Origin: Bacteroidales bacterium
GTDB lineage: Bacteria; Bacteroidota; Bacteroidia; Bacteroidales; JAADGE01
Assembly (NCBI GenBank): GCA_024762915.1
Contig: JANTGL010000001.1
Coordinates: forward strand, 1-39,779
Length of the DNA: 39,779 bases
Reading direction: 5' to 3'
Position 1 is the stretch's first letter, and every line of letters starts with the position of its first letter. The position numbers and the translations under genes are program-made. Of the stretch, positions 25,409 through 34,168 are shown piece after piece. The notes below the pieces were generated by a model. The model did no database searches, had not been told where the DNA came from, and worked only from the letters and a program-made list of their open reading frames with translations.

Positions 25409-25891
25409 TCTAATATAATCATAAAAAGTAAACTTTAAACCGTTCTTATCATCCTTAAAAGTCTTAGAAATATTATCAACTTCCCATATCAAGTAATCTA
25501 TTTCCGGAAAAAAAGTATCACCTTCAAAAGATTGATGAATTCTTGTAAGATACATCTTGTCTGCGATCGGTAAAAATAATTTATATATTTCGGCACCTCC
25601 GCAAATAAATATTTCATCTTCGTTTTTACATTCTTTTAGGGCATCTTCGATTGAATTTACTGTTATTGCACCCTCAAAAATCAATTTTTTTTGAGAACTT
25701 AAAATAATGTTTTTCCTTTTGGGTAAAGGTTTGAAAGGGAGGGATTCATAGGTTTTTCTGCCCATAATAACGGGATGCCCGGACGTTAATTTTTTAAAAC
25801 GTTTTAAATCTTCGGAAAGGTGCCAAATTAATTCATTGTTTTTACCGATAACATTATTTTCGGCTATAGCTGCTATTATTGATATTCTCAT
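25391..25891 (-). CDS. folA: Dihydrofolate reductase
   Basis: Reduces dihydrofolate to tetrahydrofolate with NADPH, regenerating the cofactor used up by thymidylate synthase. The 166-aa protein starts MRISIIAAIAENNVIGKNNELIWHLSEDLKRFKKLT and has the nucleotide-binding segments GHPVIMGRKTYESLPFKPLP and NIILSS, then IFICGGAEIYKLFLPIADKMYLTRI and the C-terminal FEGDTFFP. The catalytic acidic residue is in WHLSEDLKRF. Length is normal. It follows thyA by only 2 nt, forming the common thyA-folA unit. Confidence 0.95.
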   Translation of the reverse strand: MRISIIAAIAENNVIGKNNELIWHLSEDLKRFKKLTSGHPVIMGRKTYESLPFKPLPKRKNIILSSQKKLIFEGAITVNSIEDALKECKNEDEIFICGGAEIYKLFLPIADKMYLTRIHQSFEGDTFFPEIDYLIWEVDNISKTFKDDKNGLKFTFYDYIRNRKEK

Positions 25892-25893
25892 AT

Positions 25894-26688
25894 TTAAACT
25901 GAAATTGCACCTTTTATATGAGGATGCGGGTTGTAATTTTCTAATGTGAAATCTTCGTATTTAAAATCAAGAACATTCTTAACTTCCGGGTTTAAAATCA
26001 GTGTCGGAAGTTTTCGGGGTTCTCTGTTTAGTTGCATTTTAACTTGTTCAATATGATTTAAGTAGATATGCGCATCTCCGAGAGTGTGAACAAAATCACC
26101 AAGTTCATATCCGGTTTCTTGAGCAACCATCATAACCAGCAATGCGTATGAAGCAATATTAAACGGTACACCGAGAAAAATATCGGCACTTCTTTGATAG
26201 AGTTGACACGATAATTTATTGTCGGCAACATAAAATTGAAATAAAATATGGCAAGGAGGCAGATTCATTTTATCTAAATCGCCTACGTTCCAAGCACTTA
26301 CAATATGTCTTCTGGAGTTCGGGTTTTCTTTAAGTTGTTTGATAACATTTGAAAGCTGATCAATATGTCCGCTGTTTTCGGTTGTCCACGAACGCCATTG
26401 GTAACCGTAAATTCTTCCGAGTTCACCGTCCGGATCTGCCCATTCGTTCCATATTCTCACACCGTTTTCCTGTAGATATTTCGTATTGGTTGAACCTTTT
26501 ATAAACCAAAGTAATTCGTGAATAATTGATTTTAGATGTATTTTTTTTGTTGTAACGAGCGGAAAACCCTTTTGTAAATTAAATCGCATTTGGTGTCCGA
26601 AAACACTGACGGTTCCGGTTCCGGTTCGATCTTCTTTTTTAACACCTTCATCAAGAACTCTGTTTAAAAGGTTTAAATATTGCTGCAT
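25894..26688 (-). CDS. thyA: Thymidylate synthase (ThyA type)
   Basis: Methylates dUMP to dTMP using methylene-tetrahydrofolate, giving dihydrofolate that folA recycles. At 264 aa it has the same length as E. coli ThyA, and the nucleophile is C146 in LPPCHILFQFYV. Other signatures are DRTGTGTVSVFGHQMRFNL, KKIHLKSIIHELLWFIKG, RIYGYQWRSW, the dUMP phosphate site NSRRHIVSAWN, QRSADIFLGVPFNIASYALL and the C-terminal HPHIKGAISV. Two promoter-like elements lie just upstream. Confidence 0.97.
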   Translation of the reverse strand: MQQYLNLLNRVLDEGVKKEDRTGTGTVSVFGHQMRFNLQKGFPLVTTKKIHLKSIIHELLWFIKGSTNTKYLQENGVRIWNEWADPDGELGRIYGYQWRSWTTENSGHIDQLSNVIKQLKENPNSRRHIVSAWNVGDLDKMNLPPCHILFQFYVADNKLSCQLYQRSADIFLGVPFNIASYALLVMMVAQETGYELGDFVHTLGDAHIYLNHIEQVKMQLNREPRKLPTLILNPEVKNVLDFKYEDFTLENYNPHPHIKGAISV

Positions 26689-26706
26689 AGATAAAAATTT
26701 AATTTA

Positions 26707-26723
26707 CAAAAATATCAAATTTA
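26707..26723 (-). promoter_or_regulatory. thyA promoter, two overlapping -7-like elements
   Basis: On the minus strand TAAATTTG (26723-26716) and TATTTTTG (26714-26707) both fit TAnnTTTG, giving short leaders of roughly 20 or 10 nt before the thyA ATG. No convincing -33 TTG is seen. Confidence 0.45.
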
Positions 26724-26807
26724 TCTTTGTAATCCGAAATACCGGAAGGATATTATTAACAAATTTCTTATATATTCGATTACTTTTTTTCAAAGGGAAT
26801 TTTTCAG

Positions 26808-26815
26808 TATATTTG
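26808..26815 (+). promoter_or_regulatory. Promoter -7 element of the large SpoIIE sensor gene
   Basis: TATATTTG matches TAnnTTTG exactly, 16 nt before the ATG at 26832, implying a very short leader. Confidence 0.5.
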
Positions 26816-26831
26816 TTTTCTGTTTATTATT

Positions 26832-29800
26832 ATGATTATGAGATTGAAATACACTATTTTATTACGTTATTCTCTTTCCCTTTTGATTTTTATCTTTTCC
26901 GGCTTATCAATTTATGCACAAAAAGGCAGTCCGTTTATTACCAATTATAAATTAAAAAATAAATATAAACTTCATAATTGGTTTATTATACAAGATAAAG
27001 ATGAAATGATGTTTTTTGCCAATCAAAAAGGCGTTTTGAGTTTTGACGGTTCAGATTGGGATCTTATTGCAACACCTACAATGCCTTTAACAATGTATTC
27101 CGACACCACTGATCATAAAATTTATGCCGGATGTGTCAATGATGTCGGTTATATTGAAAGAGATACAACCGGAAGCTACGTGTATGTTTCAATTAAAAAA
27201 GCATCCGAGAATATCGGAAAAGTAATTGAAATCTCTTCATCAGAAAACAAACTTATTGTATTGTCAGAAAATTTTATAACATTTTTTAATACAGATGATT
27301 ATGAAGTTATAAAGCGAATTCCCAATCGAAAAGAAAAAGGGTTTTTAAAAAATATTATTTCTGTTTCAGATGAATTATTTCTGGTTACGGATAATAATAT
27401 TTTCTATAAATTAAAAGATGATTCGCTTAATCGTTTTAAGGTAAAGAATAAAAAAAACATCGGGAAAATATTATTTGATTTTCCGATAAGTAAAACAAGA
27501 TCGATAATCGGAACGGATGCAAATAAATTGTATTTTTTCGGCGGAAAATCCGTCTGGAGATTTAATATTCAAGATCAAAAATATTTGGATGAAAGTATTT
27601 TAACCGATGCTGTGTTATTGTCTGACAGAAAAATTGTATTGTCTACATTAATCGGAGGAATTTTAATTATTGATTCTAAAACAAGAAAAACAATAAAAAG
27701 TATTAATTATTCATCAGGATTACCCGATAATGAAATTTTTGCAATCGGAAAGGATGATAATAACGGCTTGTGGTTGTCTCACGGATTGGGAATAAGTCGT
27801 ATAGATTTTTCGATTCCCGTTAAATTTTATCATACTTATCCGGGTATTGAAGGGCGATTGTTGTCGGTAATCAATAATAATAATACCATTTATGTCGGAA
27901 CAAATAAGAATTTGTATTTTTTGGAAGAACTGGATGCTTACAAACGTGCCCAACTTATTGAAGCAAAGATTTATACTGTTTCAAAAACATTAAAAAACAA
28001 GAAAGAATTAAAAGCAAAAGAAGATGCAAAGAAGAAAGGATTATTTTCAGGACTTCACAAAAAAATAAAAGAATTTGTTTCACCTGATAATACAATCAGT
28101 TTAACCGAGAGCAAAAGAAACGCTTTAATTCGGAAACGAAAATTATTAGGATTGCAATCTGTCAGTCATTCTTATAATAAGATTGAAGGATTAGAAGACC
28201 GATGTAAACTTTTAGTTCCGTACGGAGATAAGCTGTTGGCAGGAGGGAATAACGGTCTGTATGAAGTTGCTGATAATAAGGCGGAACGGATAATTGAAGA
28301 TCAATACGTTAATAATATTATTCAAGCAAAAAATAATCCCGACTTGTTTTATGTTTGTACAAATAACGGATTATTTTTATTGGAATTTACTGAAGATGAC
28401 CGTATTATTACTCAAGTTGAAGATTTGAAAAAGAAGCATGTAAGTTCCGTATCGGAAAATGACACGGCTGTTTGGATAGGGACTGACGAAAATGTGTATT
28501 TGATTGATTTAAGAACAAATACAATAGCAAGTTATGAAATAGATAATAAGTATGCCGAAGCTTCAACTTTACAAGAATTCAATAATAATCTTTATGTTTT
28601 ATTACCGTCAGAAATTTTTTATTATGATGCGAAGCAAGATCGTTTTGTTGTTTTGTTGTCCGGAAATTTTTCCTATATTAAAAAACAAAAAGATGTTTTA
28701 TGGCTTAATAATAATGAAAAATGGTATTCGGCTATACAACCGAAAGATTATGATCGAGCGAATAATATATATTTGAATCTGTTTAATGATATTGAATATA
28801 TTTATGTCGATAAATTAAATGATACATGGGTAATTGATGATGATAACAATTTGTATAAAATTAACAATCTGAATATTACTCTTTATAATCCGGAACAAAA
28901 TGTGTTAATTAAAAATATAACAAATCAGAACGACAAGAAGTTTTCTTTAAATAACTTAACTTTAGCTTCGGATGAAAATTATCTGCGTATCCGGTTTTCT
29001 GCACCGTTTTTCCTAAAACAAGATGCAACGGAATATCAATATTTTTTAGAGGGTTTAATGAAAACTCGGTCCGTTTGGGGAAATTCTCCGGAAATTTCTT
29101 TTCCTTATGTCCCGCACGGCAATTATACATTACATGTAAAAGCTAAAAATATTCTCGGAAATATAAGTGAGGAAAAAAAGATTTCTTTTTCCGTTAAAGC
29201 ACCGTTTTGGGAGAAAGATTGGTTTTTAATCAGTTCTGCTTTGACGTTTTTCTTGTTAATAATTTTAATTGTTAAATTAAGAGAAAGAAAGCTTCAAAAG
29301 AATCAAAAAATATTGGAGCGAAAAATTCAAGAAAGAACAAAAACAATTGAAGAACAAAAAAATCAATTGGCACAAAAGAATAAAAGTATTAAAGAAAGTA
29401 TCGTATATGCCGGACGAATACAAAAAGCCGTTATGCCTTCGGACGAATTGATGGGGCAATTATTTAATGATTATTTTGTTTATTTTAAACCGAGAGATAT
29501 TGTAAGCGGAGACTTTTATTGGTTGAAAAAAATTGGCGATTATACGGTTTATGCCGCGGCTGATTGTACCGGACACGGTGTTCCCGGTGCGCTGTTGAGT
29601 ATGTTGGGGATTTCGTTTCTAAATGAAATCGTATCAAAAGCACGTTTCGATACACCTGATGAAATTCTTAACCGATTAAGGAAAAAAATTAAAAAATCCT
29701 TAAACCAATCAGGCAGTAATTTTGAATCAAAAGACGGAATGGATATTGCGCTTTGTATAATTGATCATGATTCTTTACAGCTTCAATTTGCCGGTGCTTA

Positions 29801-30134
29801 TAACCCGGTATATATTGTGCGGAAAGGAGAATTAACAGAAATAAAAGCAACACGAAATCCGATTGGTGCATTTATTAAAGAAAAACCGTTTGAATCAAAT
29901 GATTTTAATCTGGAAAGAGGTGATATATTATATACATTTTCTGACGGGTATTCAGATCAATTCGGAATGGATGAAAATCAAAAGTTTAATAAACGAAACT
30001 TTAAAAAACTTTTGGCAAAAATTTATGATAAACCGATGTCGGAACAAAAACAAATTCTTGATGATGTTTTTAAGAAATGGAAGGGAAATGTCGAACAAAC
30101 GGATGATATCATTATTCTTGGCGTCAGAATCTGA
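26832..30134 (+). CDS. Membrane sensor with beta-propeller, Y_Y_Y domain and SpoIIE phosphatase output
   Basis: Large signalling protein (1,100 aa). A signal anchor (about 8-28) precedes a periplasmic repeat region (about 35-690) with propeller-like strands such as ILIIDSKTRKTIKSINYSSGLPDNEIFAIGKDDNNGLWLSHGLGISRIDF. A Y_Y_Y-type beta-sandwich follows (about 705-790; YQYFLEGLMKTRSVWG, FPYVPHGNYTLHVKAKN), then one transmembrane helix (about 798-817), a coiled coil (818-860) and the SpoIIE phosphatase domain (about 865-1100) with PRDIVSGDFYWL, AAADCTGHGVPGALLSM and TFSDGYSDQFG. This resembles hybrid two-component sensors with the kinase replaced by a phosphatase. A basic Lys-rich insertion lies at about 385-455. 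The next gene is convergent, with stop codons 3 nt apart. Confidence 0.88.
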   Translation: MIMRLKYTILLRYSLSLLIFIFSGLSIYAQKGSPFITNYKLKNKYKLHNWFIIQDKDEMMFFANQKGVLSFDGSDWDLIATPTMPLTMYSDTTDHKIYAGCVNDVGYIERDTTGSYVYVSIKKASENIGKVIEISSSENKLIVLSENFITFFNTDDYEVIKRIPNRKEKGFLKNIISVSDELFLVTDNNIFYKLKDDSLNRFKVKNKKNIGKILFDFPISKTRSIIGTDANKLYFFGGKSVWRFNIQDQKYLDESILTDAVLLSDRKIVLSTLIGGILIIDSKTRKTIKSINYSSGLPDNEIFAIGKDDNNGLWLSHGLGISRIDFSIPVKFYHTYPGIEGRLLSVINNNNTIYVGTNKNLYFLEELDAYKRAQLIEAKIYTVSKTLKNKKELKAKEDAKKKGLFSGLHKKIKEFVSPDNTISLTESKRNALIRKRKLLGLQSVSHSYNKIEGLEDRCKLLVPYGDKLLAGGNNGLYEVADNKAERIIEDQYVNNIIQAKNNPDLFYVCTNNGLFLLEFTEDDRIITQVEDLKKKHVSSVSENDTAVWIGTDENVYLIDLRTNTIASYEIDNKYAEASTLQEFNNNLYVLLPSEIFYYDAKQDRFVVLLSGNFSYIKKQKDVLWLNNNEKWYSAIQPKDYDRANNIYLNLFNDIEYIYVDKLNDTWVIDDDNNLYKINNLNITLYNPEQNVLIKNITNQNDKKFSLNNLTLASDENYLRIRFSAPFFLKQDATEYQYFLEGLMKTRSVWGNSPEISFPYVPHGNYTLHVKAKNILGNISEEKKISFSVKAPFWEKDWFLISSALTFFLLIILIVKLRERKLQKNQKILERKIQERTKTIEEQKNQLAQKNKSIKESIVYAGRIQKAVMPSDELMGQLFNDYFVYFKPRDIVSGDFYWLKKIGDYTVYAAADCTGHGVPGALLSMLGISFLNEIVSKARFDTPDEILNRLRKKIKKSLNQSGSNFESKDGMDIALCIIDHDSLQLQFAGAYNPVYIVRKGELTEIKATRNPIGAFIKEKPFESNDFNLERGDILYTFSDGYSDQFGMDENQKFNKRNFKKLLAKIYDKPMSEQKQILDDVFKKWKGNVEQTDDIIILGVRI

Positions 30135-30137
30135 TTT

Positions 30138-31583
30138 TTAATATTTAACAATTCTTAAAGTATCCAAATTTAACCGAATCTTCAACCATTCTTCCAAGGT
30201 CTTTGATTTTTTTCGGATATAGCTGTTGTAAGTTCCGTTTTTCCATTTAACCATAAATGTAGGAATCGTATCGTAGTTTCCCGAAGAATTTAATTCAATG
30301 CTTTTTGCAAATGCAAATTTGTTAATTCGAGGATATTGAACGGCAAATTCTTTTTGTAAACTTTTCAAAGGCAATGTGTCATGTTTAATGTGTATTAATT
30401 GATTCTCCAGAAAATCAATTTTTGCATTTTTACTTGTAATAATGTTTTCCTGATTTTTATAAATTTCTTCTAATATGCCTATCCGCAATTTTTCGGGTAA
30501 TTCTTTCTGCATATTATCGATTTTATTTACTAAAGTATCAAGGTTATTTTTTTCCTGATGAAAATTTAAAACCGTTGAATCTGTAACCCGTATTGCAGAA
30601 CCTGTTTTTGATAAACCGTAGGCAGGTAATTTGTCTTTTAAGTCATTAATTTCTGTGTTCGGAATACAGTAATGAGTTAAATAAATATCGATGTTTGAAA
30701 GTGTATCGGAATAGTTGGTTTGTGTATAGATAATATCAGATTTGTGTGATTTTAAATTTTCTTTAATGAAAATTTCGGCTCGATGATTAAATTGTGATTC
30801 TTTAATAACGTTCCAGAAAATTTGTGCACTCGGCAGAATAATAAGTATGATAAAAATAAAAATGTAAACACGAATTTTTTTCTCTCGTTTGGGACTTACA
30901 TAGTTCATTTTCGGAAATCGGAGATATTTTACGGCAATGAAAGTCGTAAGACTTATAAATACGGAATTAATAAAGAAAAGATATAATGCTCCCGTCAGAA
31001 AATTTAACTGCCAAGTTGCCAAACCGTAACCTGCCGTACAAAGCGGAGGCATTAAGGCAGTTGCAATGGCAACACCCGGAATGACGTTTGATTTTTCATC
31101 CCCCGACACGGCAATAATCCCTGCCATACCTCCGAATATACCGATAAAAACATCCAATAAAGTCGGTTGTGTTCGTGCTAATAATTCCGAAGATGCTTCT
31201 TTTAAAGGGCTGATTAAAAAATAGATTGTAGATGCTAATACGCTGACAATCACTGATATAAAAAAGAATTTCAAAGATTTTTTTAATGTTACCCAATCAT
31301 TCGTTCCGACGGAAAGTCCCAGGCCGAGTATCGGACCCATCAGCGGAGAAATAAGCATGGCACCTATAACAACAGCTGTGGAATTAATATTTAAACCGAG
31401 AGAAGCAATAAATATGGAAGCAATCAAAATCCAAATACCTCTGCCTTTAAATTCAATATCCTTTTGAATAAATTCAATGGTTTTTAATCTGTCTGTTCCT
31501 TCGCGAATACTGAAAATATCTTTAAAAAATTTGAACAGATTTAAGATGAAATTTTCATTTTTATTTTGAGAATCAGTATCCAT
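30138..31583 (-). CDS. DUF389 (TIGR00341) membrane protein with long C-terminal domain
   Basis: Conserved inner-membrane protein of unknown function (481 aa). Residues about 45-250 carry about six hydrophobic helices with the family segments WILIASIFIASLGLNINSTAVVIGAMLISPLMGPILGLGLSV, IFGGMAGIIAVSG and IPGVAIATALMPPLCTAGYGLA. The remaining roughly 225 residues begin with another hydrophobic segment (about 234-252) and form a hydrophilic domain with coiled-coil sequence (ELPEKLRIGILEEIYKNQENIITSKNAKIDFLENQ) and a beta-rich end. Such a long tail is unusual beside the shorter, all-membrane members. It lies 32 nt after malQ on the same strand and is likely last in that operon. Confidence 0.85.
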   Translation of the reverse strand: MDTDSQNKNENFILNLFKFFKDIFSIREGTDRLKTIEFIQKDIEFKGRGIWILIASIFIASLGLNINSTAVVIGAMLISPLMGPILGLGLSVGTNDWVTLKKSLKFFFISVIVSVLASTIYFLISPLKEASSELLARTQPTLLDVFIGIFGGMAGIIAVSGDEKSNVIPGVAIATALMPPLCTAGYGLATWQLNFLTGALYLFFINSVFISLTTFIAVKYLRFPKMNYVSPKREKKIRVYIFIFIILIILPSAQIFWNVIKESQFNHRAEIFIKENLKSHKSDIIYTQTNYSDTLSNIDIYLTHYCIPNTEINDLKDKLPAYGLSKTGSAIRVTDSTVLNFHQEKNNLDTLVNKIDNMQKELPEKLRIGILEEIYKNQENIITSKNAKIDFLENQLIHIKHDTLPLKSLQKEFAVQYPRINKFAFAKSIELNSSGNYDTIPTFMVKWKNGTYNSYIRKKSKTLEEWLKIRLNLDTLRIVKY

Positions 31584-31615
31584 AAATAATCAGTATTTTT
31601 CAGAATATCAATATA

Positions 31616-33073
31616 TTAATTTGCTCTGCCGTAGATCTCGCTTATATTTCTTAAAAACGATTTATGAGTTTCAGTTATATCTTCGGATTTAAAACGCCAA
31701 AGCCAATTATTTTCAAGAGTTCCTGGTGTATTCATTCGGTATCTCGAATCTAATTGCAATAAATCCTGTAAAGGTGTGATTGCCGTGTTTGCAACCGAAG
31801 ACCATGCAAGTTTTATTAGTTCATGAGTAAAATTTTCATCTTCAAATTTAAAATATTTTTCGGAAAATTGCCGTTCATGTTCCGAATAATGCTGAAACAT
31901 TCCCATAGACGTATCATTATCATGCGTTCCGGTATATACCACCGAATTTATTTTATGATTATGAGGTAAAAACGGATTCTCAGCATCTGAATTAAAAGCA
32001 AATTGTAAAATATTCATTCCCGGTAAATTGTATTTATCGCGAAGAGCTTCAACATCTTTTGTAACAAAACCTAAATCTTCGGCAATAATATTCGGATTGT
32101 TTTTAAAAATCAGTTCAAAAAAATCAGTTTCAGGTCCGGATAACCATTCTCCGTTTTCAGCCGTTTCATTTCCGAAAGGAACAGCCCAAAATTCTGATAA
32201 ACCTCTGAAGTGATCAATACGTACAATGTCAAACATTCTGAAATTCATGTTAATACGTTCTCTCCACCAAAGATAATTGTTGTTTTTTTGTTGAAGCCAA
32301 TCATAAACCGGATTTCCCCAAAGTTGTCCCGTAGGACTGAAATAATCCGGAGGAACACCGGCCACTTTTACCGGTGCAAGATTTTCATTTAACATAAAAT
32401 TTTCTGAATGCATCCAAACATCAGCACTGTCGGGTGCAACATACAGCGGGATATCACCGATAATTTTAATGCCTTTTTCATTGGCATATTTTTTTAATCG
32501 GTACCATTGTTCGAAGAAAAAATATTGAATGACTTCATACACTTCAATTTCTTGCTTTAATAGGTCTTTATATTTTTTCAGTGTATCCGGGTTTTTGAAT
32601 TTTATACCGTCTTCAAAAAACCAATACGGTTTTTCGTCATGTAATGCTTTTAAACTGATGAAAAATGCATAATCGAATAACCAATATTGATTTTCTTTTT
32701 TAAACTGCTCAAATTCGGATTTGTCACCTGCAGAATGTAAAAAATCGGCAGCTAATTTTTTCAGCAGACTTATTTTTGTTTCTTTCAAGTAGTCAAAATC
32801 AATGTTTGAAATCGGATGTTCTTTTTGTTTTAAGCATTTAACCGGTAATGCGTGTAAGTCAATCATTAAAGGATTTCCGGCAAAAGCTGAAAAAGACGAA
32901 TAAGGCGAATTTCCGAATCCTGTATGCCCAAGCGGTAAAATTTGCCAATAACTTTGTTTCGTTTCGTGCAAAAAATCCGTAAAACGGTATGCTTCTTCTC
33001 CCAATGTTCCGATACCGTATTTTCCGGGTAAGGAAGTTATATGTAATAAAATGCCGCTTTTACGTTTTTCCAT
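31616..33073 (-). CDS. malQ: 4-alpha-glucanotransferase (amylomaltase), GH77
   Basis: Cytoplasmic GH77 enzyme that transfers alpha-1,4-glucan segments, used in maltodextrin or glycogen metabolism. The 485-aa protein has RKSGILLHITSLPGKYGIGTLGEEAY at the N-terminus, WQILPLGHTGFGNSPYSSFSAFAGNPLMIDL (43-73), GDIPLYVAPDSADVW (206-220), GVPPDYFSPTGQLWGNPVYDW (239-259), nucleophile D287 in VRIDHFRG, acid/base E332 in IIAEDLG and D385 in TGTHDNDT. It is the short amylomaltase form without the N-terminal starch-binding modules of plant-like and some Bacteroides enzymes. It begins 2 nt after the stop of the HMG-CoA-lyase-like gene. Confidence 0.95.
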   Translation of the reverse strand: MEKRKSGILLHITSLPGKYGIGTLGEEAYRFTDFLHETKQSYWQILPLGHTGFGNSPYSSFSAFAGNPLMIDLHALPVKCLKQKEHPISNIDFDYLKETKISLLKKLAADFLHSAGDKSEFEQFKKENQYWLFDYAFFISLKALHDEKPYWFFEDGIKFKNPDTLKKYKDLLKQEIEVYEVIQYFFFEQWYRLKKYANEKGIKIIGDIPLYVAPDSADVWMHSENFMLNENLAPVKVAGVPPDYFSPTGQLWGNPVYDWLQQKNNNYLWWRERINMNFRMFDIVRIDHFRGLSEFWAVPFGNETAENGEWLSGPETDFFELIFKNNPNIIAEDLGFVTKDVEALRDKYNLPGMNILQFAFNSDAENPFLPHNHKINSVVYTGTHDNDTSMGMFQHYSEHERQFSEKYFKFEDENFTHELIKLAWSSVANTAITPLQDLLQLDSRYRMNTPGTLENNWLWRFKSEDITETHKSFLRNISEIYGRAN

Positions 33074-33075
33074 CT

Positions 33076-34086
33076 TTATTTTCTTCCTGATAAATTTTTC
33101 GGAATTCGTCCCATTTTTACAGTTTCAGATCGAAGTCTTCGCCCGACAATTTTTTCAACGGTATTTCCGATTTCTAATATTTTATCGATATCAATTCCTG
33201 TTTCAATACCCATTTCATCCAGCATAACAAGTAAATCTTCCGTTGAAACCAAACCAACCGCATTCGGATCTTTGTAATAATATTTGCCGGTTCCGGAAAC
33301 GGGAACACCGTCAACAAAATTAGCAGGTTGTCCGCCGATGCCTCCGATTGTGGATTCAAAACGTGTAATTCCGGCTTGTAAAGCTGCCAAAACATTCGCT
33401 AAACCCCAACCTCTTGTTGTATGAAAATGCGCAAGATGCAACGATGTATCAGGAAGCGCATCCAAAAGCATCGAATAATATTTATAAACTCTGTCGGGTG
33501 ATGCGGAACCGTCATGATCGGCATGTTCAATATCATCGGCACCGATATCCAACCATCTTTTTGTAAACGTAACGGCATCTTTCATTTCTGTCGGTCCTTC
33601 AATCGGACATCCCCAAATGGTACTTACGGTTCCGTTAACTTTGATACCGGCATCATGTGCTTTTTTAATGTATGCTTCACTCATTTTCCAATAGTCAGCA
33701 TGTGATAAACCGGAATTCTTGTATTGATGTGATTCACTGGTAGAAACCATCAGCAAAATTCTGTCGGGACCCCAACCTTCTTTTTTGGCTTGAATGGCAC
33801 GTTCGATGGCACGTTCTCTGATTGTAACGGCTGTTATTTCTACATCATCAAGTTTATCTTTTAATTTCTTACTGTTCCGGATGCTTTTCATTAAATTATC
33901 GGCATCTTTGAATTGCGGCATACCTTTGGGATTTCCGAAGTTCGTGACTTCAATTTTTTTAAATCCTGCAAGAATAAGTTGCTCGGATAACCAAAGTTTT
34001 GCTTCCGTATCAATAAACTTTTCTTCATGTTGAAATCCGTCTCTGACGGTAATATCTCCTAATTCTACTTTTTTGGGATATTGCAT
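33076..34086 (-). CDS. HMG-CoA-lyase-like (HMGL family) TIM-barrel protein lacking the usual catalytic Cys
   Basis: Metal-dependent HMGL-like acyl lyase or transferase fold (336 aa from ATG 34086; an in-frame TTG at 34131 lies over the promoter and is rejected). The metal-binding R15-D16 in DITVRDGFQHEE and H220-x-H222 in LAHFHTTRGWGLANVLAALQAG are present, as is WGCPIEG (158-164). In true HMG-CoA lyases the active-site loop reads GGLGGCP; here it is GGIGGQP with Gln at 253. So the protein probably does not catalyse classical HMG-CoA cleavage, though Bacteroidota members are often labelled that way. Reaction unknown. First gene of the leftward operon with malQ and the DUF389 gene. Confidence 0.8.
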   Translation of the reverse strand: MQYPKKVELGDITVRDGFQHEEKFIDTEAKLWLSEQLILAGFKKIEVTNFGNPKGMPQFKDADNLMKSIRNSKKLKDKLDDVEITAVTIRERAIERAIQAKKEGWGPDRILLMVSTSESHQYKNSGLSHADYWKMSEAYIKKAHDAGIKVNGTVSTIWGCPIEGPTEMKDAVTFTKRWLDIGADDIEHADHDGSASPDRVYKYYSMLLDALPDTSLHLAHFHTTRGWGLANVLAALQAGITRFESTIGGIGGQPANFVDGVPVSGTGKYYYKDPNAVGLVSTEDLLVMLDEMGIETGIDIDKILEIGNTVEKIVGRRLRSETVKMGRIPKNLSGRK

Positions 34087-34128
34087 GGTATTATTATATT
34101 TGTTATTAATTTTACGGTATTGAATTAA

Positions 34129-34136
34129 CAAAGATA
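34129..34136 (-). promoter_or_regulatory. Promoter -7 element of the HMGL-malQ-DUF389 operon
   Basis: Minus-strand TATCTTTG matches TAnnTTTG exactly, about 43 nt upstream of the ATG at 34086. Confidence 0.5.
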
Positions 34137-34168
34137 GTATTTTTTTGTAATCAGAATGTGTCTCTTTT

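Noticed and set aside
34087..34131. Upstream TTG start for the HMGL-like gene
   Set aside because: The TTG overlaps a TATCTTTG promoter element, and the conserved protein begins at ATG 34086.
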